From JBLHKT01 sp043101615 (GTDB taxonomy: Bacteria; Planctomycetota; Phycisphaerae; Phycisphaerales; UBA1924), in assembly GCA_043101615.1 (NCBI GenBank), contig JBICID010000008.1:1-21622 (forward strand): 21,622 nt of DNA. The letters run 5' to 3'. The number at the start of each line of letters is the position of its first letter. Within the stretch, counting starts at the first letter, position 1. The notes beneath the pieces are model-generated. The model ran no database searches, was not told where the DNA came from, and saw only the letters and a program-made list of their open reading frames with translations. Below are positions 8,440 to 15,161 of the stretch, piece after piece. The position numbers and the translations under genes are program-made.

Positions 8440-9203
8440 CCGTCGCGGTCCACGCCGGGCTGCTCGCCGAGTTCGCCGGACATCGGACGCGAGATCAGCG
8501 TCCCCTCCGGCACGTCGATCGCCAGCTCGTCCTCGGTCACGACCGGCTCGAACCGCAACCGGTCCAGCTCGATTCGGGTGACCTCCCCGTCCGCGGACTC
8601 GATCTGCACCAGGCGCGCCATGGGCACGCGCGTGTCGATCAGCACCAGCACACGCCGCACACGCTCGCCCAGCTCGTCTGCGAGCGGGGTGAGCTCGAGC
8701 CCCAGCATGTCGCCCTCGGGCGGGCTCTCGAACCGCTCGGGCGGGACACGGGCGATGGCGAAGCGGTCCAGCAGTTCGGTCAGGCGCGGGCTCGCCCCGG
8801 CCCGGGCCACGGCGGGCAGGTCGGCGTCGCTCGGGGCGTCCCCGGTCTGGTAGATCTCGAGGATCTCGGATTCCGGGTAGTACAGCCGGATCTCGCCCTC
8901 GCGCACGAGCATGGTGGAGGGCGCGGGCTCGAGGGTGTCCCAGCGGATCGTGCCGCGCAGCCACAGCATCGTGCCGCTCGACTCCATCGGTCGCCTGAGC
9001 ATCGGGATGGTGCGAGTCTGTCGGAAGCGGGCCCGCATGGACTCGAGCTGCCCGAGGCGCGCGTCGAGCTCGCGGAGTTCCTCCAGCAGGGCCGGATCGG
9101 ACTGGGGGGACGCCGGCGCGGGCGTGTCGTCCTGCGGGAACGCCGAGCCGGGCGCGAGCGCCAGCGCCGCCAGCCCGATCAGCCAGGCGTGGGCGAGCCT
9201 CAC
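8436..9203 (-). CDS. LolA-like periplasmic lipid carrier
   Basis: 255 residues starting at GTG 9203, overlapping the dehydratase stop as GTGA. A signal peptide covers about 1-22, with a PGSA cleavage region and no lipobox cysteine, so the mature protein is periplasmic and soluble. The segment ESMRARFRQTRTIPMLRRP followed by GTMLWLRGTIRWDTLEP is typical of the LolA family: helix, then strands with a buried aromatic. LIDTRVPMARLVQIE resembles the later strands. LolA proteins ferry lipidated cargo across the periplasm. A cluster-borne copy beside a LolB-like lipoprotein and an exporter suggests a dedicated transport route for the pathway product rather than general lipoprotein traffic. Confidence 0.78.
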   Translation of the reverse strand: MRLAHAWLIGLAALALAPGSAFPQDDTPAPASPQSDPALLEELRELDARLGQLESMRARFRQTRTIPMLRRPMESSGTMLWLRGTIRWDTLEPAPSTMLVREGEIRLYYPESEILEIYQTGDAPSDADLPAVARAGASPRLTELLDRFAIARVPPERFESPPEGDMLGLELTPLADELGERVRRVLVLIDTRVPMARLVQIESADGEVTRIELDRLRFEPVVTEDELAIDVPEGTLISRPMSGELGEQPGVDRDG

Positions 9204-9652
9204 GCGTCCCCCCCGTCGCCCAGGCTGGCCAGCGTGATCGTTCCCTCCGCGATGATCTGGTCGCCCGAGTGTGCGCTGGCCCGGAGCAGGCGGAGCGGGC
9301 CGATCGCCCGGACGAATTCCGCGTGCAGCACGACGGTCAGGGGCGGGACGCCGGAGCCCGGGAACTTCATGCTGCTCTGGGCCAGTCGCACCCGGTCCAG
9401 GCGTCCGCCGGGGCGTCCGTGCTCGTGGGCGCACGCGACCAGGCCGCAGAGCTGGGCGGCGCTCTCGGTGAGCAGCACGCCGGGGACGACCGGCGTCCCG
9501 GGGAAGTGCCCCCTGAAGAAGTCCTCCTCGCCGGTCAGCTCCCACTCGCCTGTGCCCGAGACGCCGGGCTCCAGCGAGCGGAGGCGTGTGAGGAAGCGGA
9601 ACGGCTCCCTGTGCGGGAGCAGGTCGAGCGGGCTCTGGATCGCGCCGGTCAT
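9200..9652 (-). CDS. FabZ-like 3-hydroxyacyl-ACP dehydratase
   Basis: 150 residues, hot-dog fold. LLPHREPFRFL near residue 11 and FFRGHFPGTPVVPGVLLTES (46-65) are clear FabZ signatures. His49 and Glu63 fall where the catalytic His/Glu pair of FabZ lies. The ATG at 9652 is one base after the carrier protein stop. The enzyme removes water from 3-hydroxyacyl chains to make the trans double bond. In an aryl-polyene pathway it would act in each elongation round to build the conjugated chain. The length and motifs are those of a complete enzyme. A housekeeping FabZ is possible, but the gene is locked into this operon and is more diverged around residues 75-100 than I would expect for the primary enzyme. 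Confidence 0.85.
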   Translation of the reverse strand: MTGAIQSPLDLLPHREPFRFLTRLRSLEPGVSGTGEWELTGEEDFFRGHFPGTPVVPGVLLTESAAQLCGLVACAHEHGRPGGRLDRVRLAQSSMKFPGSGVPPLTVVLHAEFVRAIGPLRLLRASAHSGDQIIAEGTITLASLGDGGDA

Positions 9653-9653
9653 G

Positions 9654-9902
9654 TCAGCGGTTCTGCTCGACGAAGGCCACGACCGTGGACACGCTCGAGA
9701 AGGTCTCGGGCCCGAGGTCGTCGTTGGCGATCTTGATCCCGAACGCCTTCTCGAGGTTCGTCACGATCAGCAGCATGTCCAGCGAGTCCAGGTCGTACTC
9801 GCCGCCCGCCAGCTCCATGTCGTCGGGGATCTCGGCGTCGGCCTCGAGCTGCAACGACTCGCGGATCACCCGCCTGACGGTCTCGGAAGTCGTCTCGCTC
9901 AC
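9654..9902 (-). CDS. Acyl carrier protein
   Basis: 82 residues, acidic. The phosphopantetheine site is Ser40 in YDLDSLDMLL, followed by the helix LEKAFGIKI typical of acyl carrier proteins. The GTG at 9902 is chosen because GGGGAG lies 7 bases upstream and the resulting length is normal for the family. It is the first gene of the pathway operon, one base ahead of the dehydratase. It should carry the aryl starter and growing polyene between the ligase, ketosynthase, dehydratase and acyltransferase. Aryl-polyene systems usually have two carrier proteins; only this one is visible. Confidence 0.9.
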   Translation of the reverse strand: MSETTSETVRRVIRESLQLEADAEIPDDMELAGGEYDLDSLDMLLIVTNLEKAFGIKIANDDLGPETFSSVSTVVAFVEQNR

Positions 9903-10148
9903 ACGGTGTCTCCCCTGCGACGGGAGCACGTCCCGCCTGGCATTCTCGATGATACCACCGAATCCCGGGAGCACCGGATCGGGGTCACTCCGAGGGTCCG
10001 CGACGGCAGGCACGGGGCGCCCGGGCCTGCCCGTCGCCCACGCGCGACGTGGTTGCATGGGCCGGAGCAAGCCTTCAGGCCGTAGTCCGAAATGGATTGC
10101 GCGGGAGCCCACGCGCCGCGTGCCGGGGGCCCCGTGCGGGTGCGTGAA
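9903..10148. other. Intergenic leader between the tRNA and the pathway operon
   Basis: About 246 bases with no supportable gene. It must hold the operon promoter. The best minus-strand -10-like hexamer is TATCAT at 9954-9949, but no good -35 sits 16-18 bases before it, so the promoter is only a guess. Just downstream of the tRNA (10110-10125) there is a small hairpin CACGC-GGC-GCGTG without a T run, too weak to call as the tRNA terminator. Confidence 0.35.
9910..9915 (-). promoter_or_regulatory. Ribosome binding site of the carrier protein gene
   Basis: GGGGAG on the minus strand, 7 bases before the GTG at 9902. It fixes the start of the first gene of the operon, since no ATG is available in frame. 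Confidence 0.6.
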
Positions 10149-10222
10149 TGGGCCTGGCAGAACTCGAATCTGCGACCTCACCGTTATCAGCGGTGCGCTC
10201 TAACCAACTGAGCTACAGGCCC
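10149..10222 (-). tRNA. tRNA-Ile(GAT): tRNA-Ile (anticodon GAT)
   Basis: A 74-base cloverleaf on the minus strand. The acceptor arms GGGCCTG and CAGGCCC pair perfectly, with discriminator A. The D arm has GCTC-AGTTGGTTA-GAGC, the anticodon stem CACCG/CGGTG encloses loop CTGATAA, and the T arm GCAGA/TCTGC encloses TTCGAGT. The anticodon GAT lies at 10186-10188. CCA is not encoded, because the bases after A73 are TTC. No rRNA gene is nearby, so this is a stand-alone tRNA-Ile. Confidence 0.97.
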
Positions 10223-10259
10223 GGATGTCTGGGACGCCCATCGGCGGTCCCGGGCAGCG

Positions 10260-10290
10260 AGTATAGCGCACCTCACCGGTCGCTCGTCCA
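10260..10290 (-). promoter_or_regulatory. Likely promoter of tRNA-Ile
   Basis: On the minus strand, TATACT (10265-10260) matches the -10 consensus at five of six bases and ends 37 bases before the tRNA, leaving a leader of about 30 bases. A partial -35, TGGACG (10290-10285), lies 19 bases upstream. The spacing is long, so the -35 is less certain than the -10. Confidence 0.5.
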
Positions 10291-10346
10291 CCCGCGGGTG
10301 CTGTTTTTCCGGCGCCGCGACGCCCAAACCGGGACGCTCCGGGCGG

Positions 10347-12548
10347 TTACGAGCCCGCGCTGACCGGCTGCAGCGGGAGGGTGAGCAGGAATTCGGCGCC
10401 GTGCCCGCGTCGGCGTGTCAGGCGGAGATCGCCGCCCGACTCGCGCGCCAGCCCGCGCGAGAGGGCCAGGCCCAGCCCGAGGCCCGAGCGGTCCGCCCGC
10501 TGGCCCGCCCGCCCGCGCTGAAACTCGCCGAACACGCGCGCCCGGTCCGCCGGGTCGATGCCGGGCCCGTAGTCGGCGACCAGCACCTCGAGTGTGTCGT
10601 CGACCAGGCGTACGTCGAGGTGGATGCGCGTCTCGCCGGGCGGGTCGTCCTGCCCCTCGCTCGCTGGGGGGGCGTACTTGCACGCGTTGTCCACCAGGTT
10701 GGTCAGGATCCGCTCGACCGACTGCGGGTCCACCTGCAATGCCCGGTCCACGCCGGCGGCCTCGTTGGAGACTATCAGGTCCATCCCGCTCTGCTCGGCG
10801 CGACGGCTCAGGGAGGGCAGAAGGCGGGCCAGCAGCCGGTCCGGAGTGATCGACTCGATCCGGTCGGGCCTGGCGTTGGCCCCGGTGCGCCCCGCCCGGT
10901 TCAGGCGGGCGTAGGCCAGGACGTTCTCGACGATGCCCGCCAGGCGCGCCGACTCTTCCTTGAGCGTGCTGAGGTACTCGCGCCGCGAGGACTCCTCGGT
11001 CACCATGCCGTCGGCGAGCATCTGGGAGTAGAGGCGGAAGGTGGTCAGCGGGGTGCGCAGCTCGTGCGTCACGGCGCCCACGAACCGCACGCGCCGGTCG
11101 CTCAGACGCATCGCGGTGCGGAGCACGACGCCGATCGCGGCGACCGAGGCGAGCACCGCGGCCCACGTCAGCAGCAGGCTCCAGCGCGCCGGGGTCAGCC
11201 CGAGGGCGGGGGGCGTGACGTCGGGCAGGTCGAGCACCGCCGGCACGGCCGCGAGCCTCCGGGCGGGATCGTCGCCGGCGGTGGGGTCGGTGACGGGCAG
11301 CAGCGTCGCCTGGCCGCTGAGGCCCGCCTGGTCGAGGAGTCGGCTCCGGAGCAGGTCCCAGTCGAGCCAGACGCCCTGGAGCCGGGCGTCGGCGCCGACG
11401 ACCTCTACGCGCCGGAGGTAGAGCAGCTCGGGCGCGCCGCGGTCCGACTCGAGCCAGACCGGTGCCATGGGCCCGACCTCGACGGTCGCCGGCTCGAGAC
11501 CGATCGCCGGGTCCGGCGGGAGGGCGAGCGAGGCGGACTCGCGGGCTCGTTCGTTCGACGCGCCGGTGCCGGCGTCCGGTGTCGCGCCGTCGGCCCGGGG
11601 CTGATCGCGCGTGGCGGTGACGGCGTCGGCGAGCCGCTCGCCCCGCTGGTCGGACTTCTGCGCGAGTATTTCCGCGCCGGCCTCGAGCTCGCGCTCGGCC
11701 TCGGCGAAGTCGGCGCCCCGGGCCGTGTCGATCCGGCGTCCGGGCTCGCCGGCGGTGTCGTACAGGGTTCTGCCCGCCTTGGTCGGGAGCTGGGGGCTGT
11801 TGAGCAGTTGCTGCACGTTGCTGCGGAGCCCGTACTCGAGCGCCGGATCGTCGTAGGTGGACGCGTCAGCGGTCTGGCCCTCGAGCAAGGCGCCCATCTG
11901 CCGGCTCGGCGCCGGCGCCCGGGGGTCGGCGAGCGGCTCGAAGGAGCGCGAGAACTCGTCGGCGGCGCGGGCCCAGACCGCGTCGTCCATCGGGCTCGAC
12001 TCGAGCATGCCCGACAGCACGCCGAGCACCGTGCCCGCCCGGTCGCGGTCCGGCATGGAGATCGCGATGGCGGGGTCGTCCACGACCAGGCGGGCGAGGT
12101 CCGCGTCGCTGGGGACCTGCGGGGAGGTCACGTCGCCGTCCGAGCCGATCTGCACGTGCAGCCTGACCAGGCCGCCCCGCTCGGCGTTGGGGGTCTGCCC
12201 GAGCACGCCGGGCGGGTCGGAGGGGCGTCCGAGGACCAGCGGGGAGGGGGCGACCGGCTCGCCGTCGGTGATCGGGGCCCACATGGACTCGTACGACCGC
12301 CCGACAGGAAGCACCGCCCGGTACTCGAAGTACGGGCGACGCGCCTCGCGGGCCAGCAGCGGCGCGAGCCACGAGTCCATCCGCCACAGGGCCAGGCGCA
12401 CGGCCTCCTGTCGCTGTCGCTGGGCCCGCAGCAGGGCCTCGCCCGACTCGAACACCAGCACCTGCAGCGAGACGCCGACCAGCACGAGCGACAGCAGCGC
12501 GACGCCGCCCCAGTACCCGATCCAGACCCATCGACGGCGCGGCGTCAT
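10347..12548 (-). CDS. Sensor histidine kinase with large periplasmic region
   Basis: 733 residues. Transmembrane helix 1 is about 8-32 and helix 2 about 456-477, so some 420 residues face the periplasm, far larger than a usual sensor. Part of it (about 280-345) is low in complexity and rich in Ala, Glu and Arg, with possible coiled coil, and no known sensor domain is recognisable. The catalytic part is standard: phospho-acceptor His495 in VTHELRTPL, N box with Asn617 and Asn621 in TNLVDNACKY, G1 in DYGPGID (659-665) and G2 in GLGLGLALSRG (689-699). The start ATG overlaps the response regulator stop by one base (TGATG), so the two are co-transcribed and probably translationally coupled. The input signal is unknown. 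Confidence 0.92.
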   Translation of the reverse strand: MTPRRRWVWIGYWGGVALLSLVLVGVSLQVLVFESGEALLRAQRQRQEAVRLALWRMDSWLAPLLAREARRPYFEYRAVLPVGRSYESMWAPITDGEPVAPSPLVLGRPSDPPGVLGQTPNAERGGLVRLHVQIGSDGDVTSPQVPSDADLARLVVDDPAIAISMPDRDRAGTVLGVLSGMLESSPMDDAVWARAADEFSRSFEPLADPRAPAPSRQMGALLEGQTADASTYDDPALEYGLRSNVQQLLNSPQLPTKAGRTLYDTAGEPGRRIDTARGADFAEAERELEAGAEILAQKSDQRGERLADAVTATRDQPRADGATPDAGTGASNERARESASLALPPDPAIGLEPATVEVGPMAPVWLESDRGAPELLYLRRVEVVGADARLQGVWLDWDLLRSRLLDQAGLSGQATLLPVTDPTAGDDPARRLAAVPAVLDLPDVTPPALGLTPARWSLLLTWAAVLASVAAIGVVLRTAMRLSDRRVRFVGAVTHELRTPLTTFRLYSQMLADGMVTEESSRREYLSTLKEESARLAGIVENVLAYARLNRAGRTGANARPDRIESITPDRLLARLLPSLSRRAEQSGMDLIVSNEAAGVDRALQVDPQSVERILTNLVDNACKYAPPASEGQDDPPGETRIHLDVRLVDDTLEVLVADYGPGIDPADRARVFGEFQRGRAGQRADRSGLGLGLALSRGLARESGGDLRLTRRRGHGAEFLLTLPLQPVSAGS

Positions 12549-13303
12549 CAGACCCCCCCCCTCTCCTCTCCGGCCCCCTGTGTGGTGTGACCCCCGGTGG
12601 CCGCTCCCGCGTCGTCGGCCAGTATGTACCCCTTGCCCCGGATCGTCGCGATGACCGCGGGGGAGGCCGGGTCGTCGTCGAGGTTCTCGCGCAGGCGGGC
12701 GACCGCCATGTCGACCGTGCGGGTGTGCGTGCCGCGCGGGTCGAGCCCCCAGACCTTGCGGAGCAGCTCGTCGCGTGAGACCGCCCGCCCGCGGTTGGCG
12801 TTCAGGAACCGCAGCACCTCGGCCTCTCGTTCGGTGAGCGAGCGGACCTCGCCCGAGGGGAGCCTGGCCTGGCGTCGTTCGAAGTCGATCTCGCGCCCGG
12901 CGATGGAGAGCGTGGGCGTGTCCATCGGTCGCTCGGCTGAGCGGCGCAGCACCGCCTCGACGCGCGCGACCAGCTCGTCCACGCCGAAGGGCTTCACGAC
13001 GTAGTCGTCGGCCCCGAGGCGGAGTCCCTTGACGCGGTCCTCCTGCTCGCCGCGTGCGGTGAGGAAGATGACGGGGAGGGCGGGGCGCGCCTTGCGGAGC
13101 TCGGCGAGGACCTCCAGCCCGTCCATCTTGGGCATCATGATGTCGAGCAGGACGATGTCGATGCCGTCGGCGAGTGCCGCGTCGAGGCCCGCCTCACCGT
13201 CCGCGGCCTCGCGGACGGTGTACCCGCTGTAGCGCAGGGCGTCCACGATGCCGCGTCGGATCGAGGTGTCGTCTTCCACGATGAGGACGGTGCCGAGTGA
13301 CAA
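12548..13303 (-). CDS. OmpR-family response regulator
   Basis: 251 residues. The receiver has acidic pocket Glu10-Asp11-Asp12, phosphorylation site Asp54 in LLDIMMPKMDG, Thr82 and Lys104 in YVVKPF. The C-terminal winged helix ends with the HTRTVDMAVARLRENL recognition-helix region and the IRGKGYIL beta hairpin typical of OmpR/PhoB proteins. The start is TTG at 13303, because the first in-frame GTG lies inside the first beta strand. GGAG lies 10 bases before the TTG. Such regulators bind tandem direct repeats as dimers. The gene precedes its kinase in one operon. A run of nine G precedes the stop codon. Confidence 0.93.
   Translation of the reverse strand: MSLGTVLIVEDDTSIRRGIVDALRYSGYTVREAADGEAGLDAALADGIDIVLLDIMMPKMDGLEVLAELRKARPALPVIFLTARGEQEDRVKGLRLGADDYVVKPFGVDELVARVEAVLRRSAERPMDTPTLSIAGREIDFERRQARLPSGEVRSLTEREAEVLRFLNANRGRAVSRDELLRKVWGLDPRGTHTRTVDMAVARLRENLDDDPASPAVIATIRGKGYILADDAGAATGGHTTQGAGEERGGV
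12553..12561 (-). other. Nine-G homopolymer at the 3' end of the response regulator gene
   Basis: On the coding strand the regulator ends AGA, nine G, TCTGATGA. The run spans the last Arg-Gly-Gly-Val codons, three bases before the stop. The kinase frame is open upstream through this run, so one extra G, or a -1 slip, would bypass the stop and join the regulator to the kinase. Whether slippage occurs is unknown. Confidence 0.5.
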
Positions 13304-13402
13304 CGGGGTGGGGCTCCGGGGATTGGTGAGTCCTGCGGGCTTTGTTCAAGCCGGGCCGCGTGCTGACGCCCGCGGCTCGGAAAGGGCTGTCCCGTCGCTG
13401 GC

Positions 13403-13439
13403 GCTCCGGGCTCGTTGGAGCGTGTGCTCCGGGCTCGTT
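13403..13439. repeat. 14-bp direct repeat, REP-like intergenic element
   Basis: GCTCCGGGCTCGTT occurs at 13403-13416 and again at 13426-13439, with 23 bases start to start. It lies in the 139-base gap between the DUF4139 gene and the response regulator gene, whose promoter must also lie here. The first copy is preceded by CCCGTCGCTGGC. The unit resembles short GC-rich intergenic repeats I recall from planctomycete genomes. A regulatory site is the alternative. Confidence 0.5.
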
Positions 13440-13442
13440 CAA

Positions 13443-15005
13443 TCATTCCCACTCGTAGCGGACGGTGTAGCGGATGACCTTCTCCTCGTCGGGCTCGAGG
13501 GTGACGTTCCAGCGGATCGTGCGGGAATCGGACTTCTCGAACTCGTCGGAGGCCTGCACGATGTCCCACTCGGCCCAGCGGTACAGGCGCTCCTGCACCA
13601 GCACGTCGATCGAGTCGTCCTTCTTGCGGTTGCGGACGGTGACCTCGATCGTCTCGCTGATCCAGTTGCGCCCGTTCTGGTAGTCGAGCTGCTTGCGCTC
13701 GCCGACGACGTCGAAGGCGTTGCCGAGCTTGATCAGGACCTCCTCCTCGCGCGGGGTGTGGTCGATCACGTCCTCGCCGATGAACTCGAGCGAGCCGTCC
13801 GCCTCGTCCATCTGGCTGACGCGGATGCGCCCGGCGGGCAGCGGGATGCCCAGGCCGACGTCCTCGGCGTTGTCGAACTTGAGGTAGACCTCGACCTTGG
13901 GCTGCACGCCCTGGCCCAGGCTGCGGTCGGTGTACAGGCCCGCGCCCCAGTACCGCCACTGGCCCCCGAGCCCGTCGAACACGAGCACCTTGTCGGCGGG
14001 CACGCCGCGGGCCGGCTCGAACAGCTCGATCTGCTTGGTGGACGAGTCCAGGATCGTCGTCGGGCGACCGAGCGTGTACAGGTGGTACTCGAAGAAGCTC
14101 TTCTCCTCGAAGCCGGCGACGCTGTCGGCCACGGCGGCGCGTGCCATCTCCATCCCGAGGTACTCGTTGCGACGCCCCTGCGGGGCACGGTTCACGTCGC
14201 CCGCGACCAGCTTCAGGCTCGCGTCCTCGAAGCTCGCCCCGGACTGGTTCAGGATGCTGACCCACGAGCCCACGTCCAGCGTGCCCGAGTTCGCGTCCGA
14301 GCCCGGCGTGAAGACGAGGTTGTAGTCGGCCCACCAGGTGATGCCCTGGGCCTGGTAGGACACCCGCGTCTGGTGCTCGCCGCCGGTCTGGGCGACCAGG
14401 TCCCAGCTCAGCGTGGGCTTGATGACCATGTCCCTGGCGATGGAGGCGTCGAACTTCACGCCGCTCATGCCCTGGTGGTAGAAGATGCTGCCCTCCTCGT
14501 CCTGCACGACCATGCCGCCGGACTGGAGCCCGAGCAGTGTCACGTCGCGCCCGTTGAGGTTGATCGTCTCGCCGAGGCGTTTCTGCAGCAGCTTGCTCGG
14601 GTCGACGAGGTCGAACCGGAAGCCCTGCTCCAGCACGCGCGTGCCGCCCGGGTCGGTCAGGCTCTCGAACAGCACGGTGGTCGGGTCGATGTACGCGGCC
14701 ACGTCGTCGAACCGGACCTCGCTCCGACCGGGCTCTATGTCGATGGTGCGGACCTGCTTGATGGTGGCGTAGCCTGGCACCTGGTTGCCGTAGCGGTACG
14801 ACATGCTCTGCCCGGGGACGGGGCGGTACATGTCGGGGTTGATCGCGCCGGGCTGGGCGGAGGAGTAGATCGTGAGCGCCACCCCGTCCCCCCCCCCGCT
14901 GTCGTGCTGGGGGTCGGCCGACGCGGGTTGGGCCGAAGCGCACCCGGCGAAGGCGGTCAGGCTGAGGGCGGTCGCGGTGCGTGCGAAGCGTGCGAGCGTG
15001 GTCAT
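13443..15005 (-). CDS. DUF4139 domain lipoprotein
   Basis: 520 residues. The N-terminal signal has a lipobox FAGC, predicting lipidation at Cys22, followed by a Ser/Gly/Asp-rich linker. The body resembles DUF4139 proteins: long beta-sheet segments, a YQAQGITWWADYNLVF region, then WVSILNQSGASFEDASLKLVAGDVNR, and a C-terminal NWISETIEVTVRNRKKDD stretch ending in YTVRYEW. The function of this family is not established. The ATG at 15005 is supported by AGGAGG 7 bases upstream. The gene follows the VIT/VWA gene in the same direction after a 156-base gap containing a hairpin, so it probably has its own transcript. It is likely surface or outer-membrane attached. Confidence 0.82.
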   Translation of the reverse strand: MTTLARFARTATALSLTAFAGCASAQPASADPQHDSGGGDGVALTIYSSAQPGAINPDMYRPVPGQSMSYRYGNQVPGYATIKQVRTIDIEPGRSEVRFDDVAAYIDPTTVLFESLTDPGGTRVLEQGFRFDLVDPSKLLQKRLGETINLNGRDVTLLGLQSGGMVVQDEEGSIFYHQGMSGVKFDASIARDMVIKPTLSWDLVAQTGGEHQTRVSYQAQGITWWADYNLVFTPGSDANSGTLDVGSWVSILNQSGASFEDASLKLVAGDVNRAPQGRRNEYLGMEMARAAVADSVAGFEEKSFFEYHLYTLGRPTTILDSSTKQIELFEPARGVPADKVLVFDGLGGQWRYWGAGLYTDRSLGQGVQPKVEVYLKFDNAEDVGLGIPLPAGRIRVSQMDEADGSLEFIGEDVIDHTPREEEVLIKLGNAFDVVGERKQLDYQNGRNWISETIEVTVRNRKKDDSIDVLVQERLYRWAEWDIVQASDEFEKSDSRTIRWNVTLEPDEEKVIRYTVRYEWE

Positions 15006-15108
15006 GGGTCTGCCTCCTGGGGCCAGCGTACCGCGCCGGCCCCGTGTGAGAATCCTTGCCGCTCATCGGCCGGGAAGCGCCCACGCGCCGCCCGCCGGTG
15101 AGGGGAAT

Positions 15109-15138
15109 CCGGGGCCGGCCGTCTCCGGCCAGCCCCGG
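15109..15138 (-). terminator. Hairpin terminator after the VIT/VWA gene
   Basis: Two 13-base arms pair completely on the minus-strand RNA, with one G-U wobble and a GAGA tetraloop of the GNRA class. On the plus strand the wobble becomes a C-A mismatch, so the hairpin favours the minus-strand transcript. It starts 24 bases after the VIT/VWA stop. Only a short ATT follows, so it may be an intrinsic terminator lacking a U tract or a 3'-end stabilising structure. Confidence 0.6.
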
Positions 15139-15161
15139 GAGGAGTGCGGGGGGAGGGGGGG

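Noticed and set aside
5389..8853. Plus-strand open frame of 1154 codons opposite the ketosynthase and acyltransferase
   Set aside because: Its translation is Arg-, Gly- and His-rich low-complexity sequence with no motif. It is the antisense shadow of well-supported minus-strand genes in very GC-rich DNA.
1..9902. Reading the cluster as an ordinary fatty-acid synthesis locus
   Set aside because: A chorismatase, halogenase-like enzyme, aryl ligase, Lol-like carriers and MMPL exporter are not part of housekeeping fatty-acid synthesis loci, and FabD, FabG and FabH are absent.
10289..10308. Palindrome CACCCGCGGGTG followed by five T on the plus strand, as a terminator
   Set aside because: No plus-strand gene leads into it. 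The stem allows only four pairs around a CGCG loop, and on the minus strand the T run is on the wrong side.
10320..10346. GC-rich hairpin after the histidine kinase stop as a terminator
   Set aside because: The possible stems conflict with each other and no T run follows on the minus strand.
10401..12590. Plus-strand open frame of 729 codons opposite the histidine kinase
   Set aside because: The minus-strand kinase has all catalytic boxes. The opposite frame shows only biased composition.
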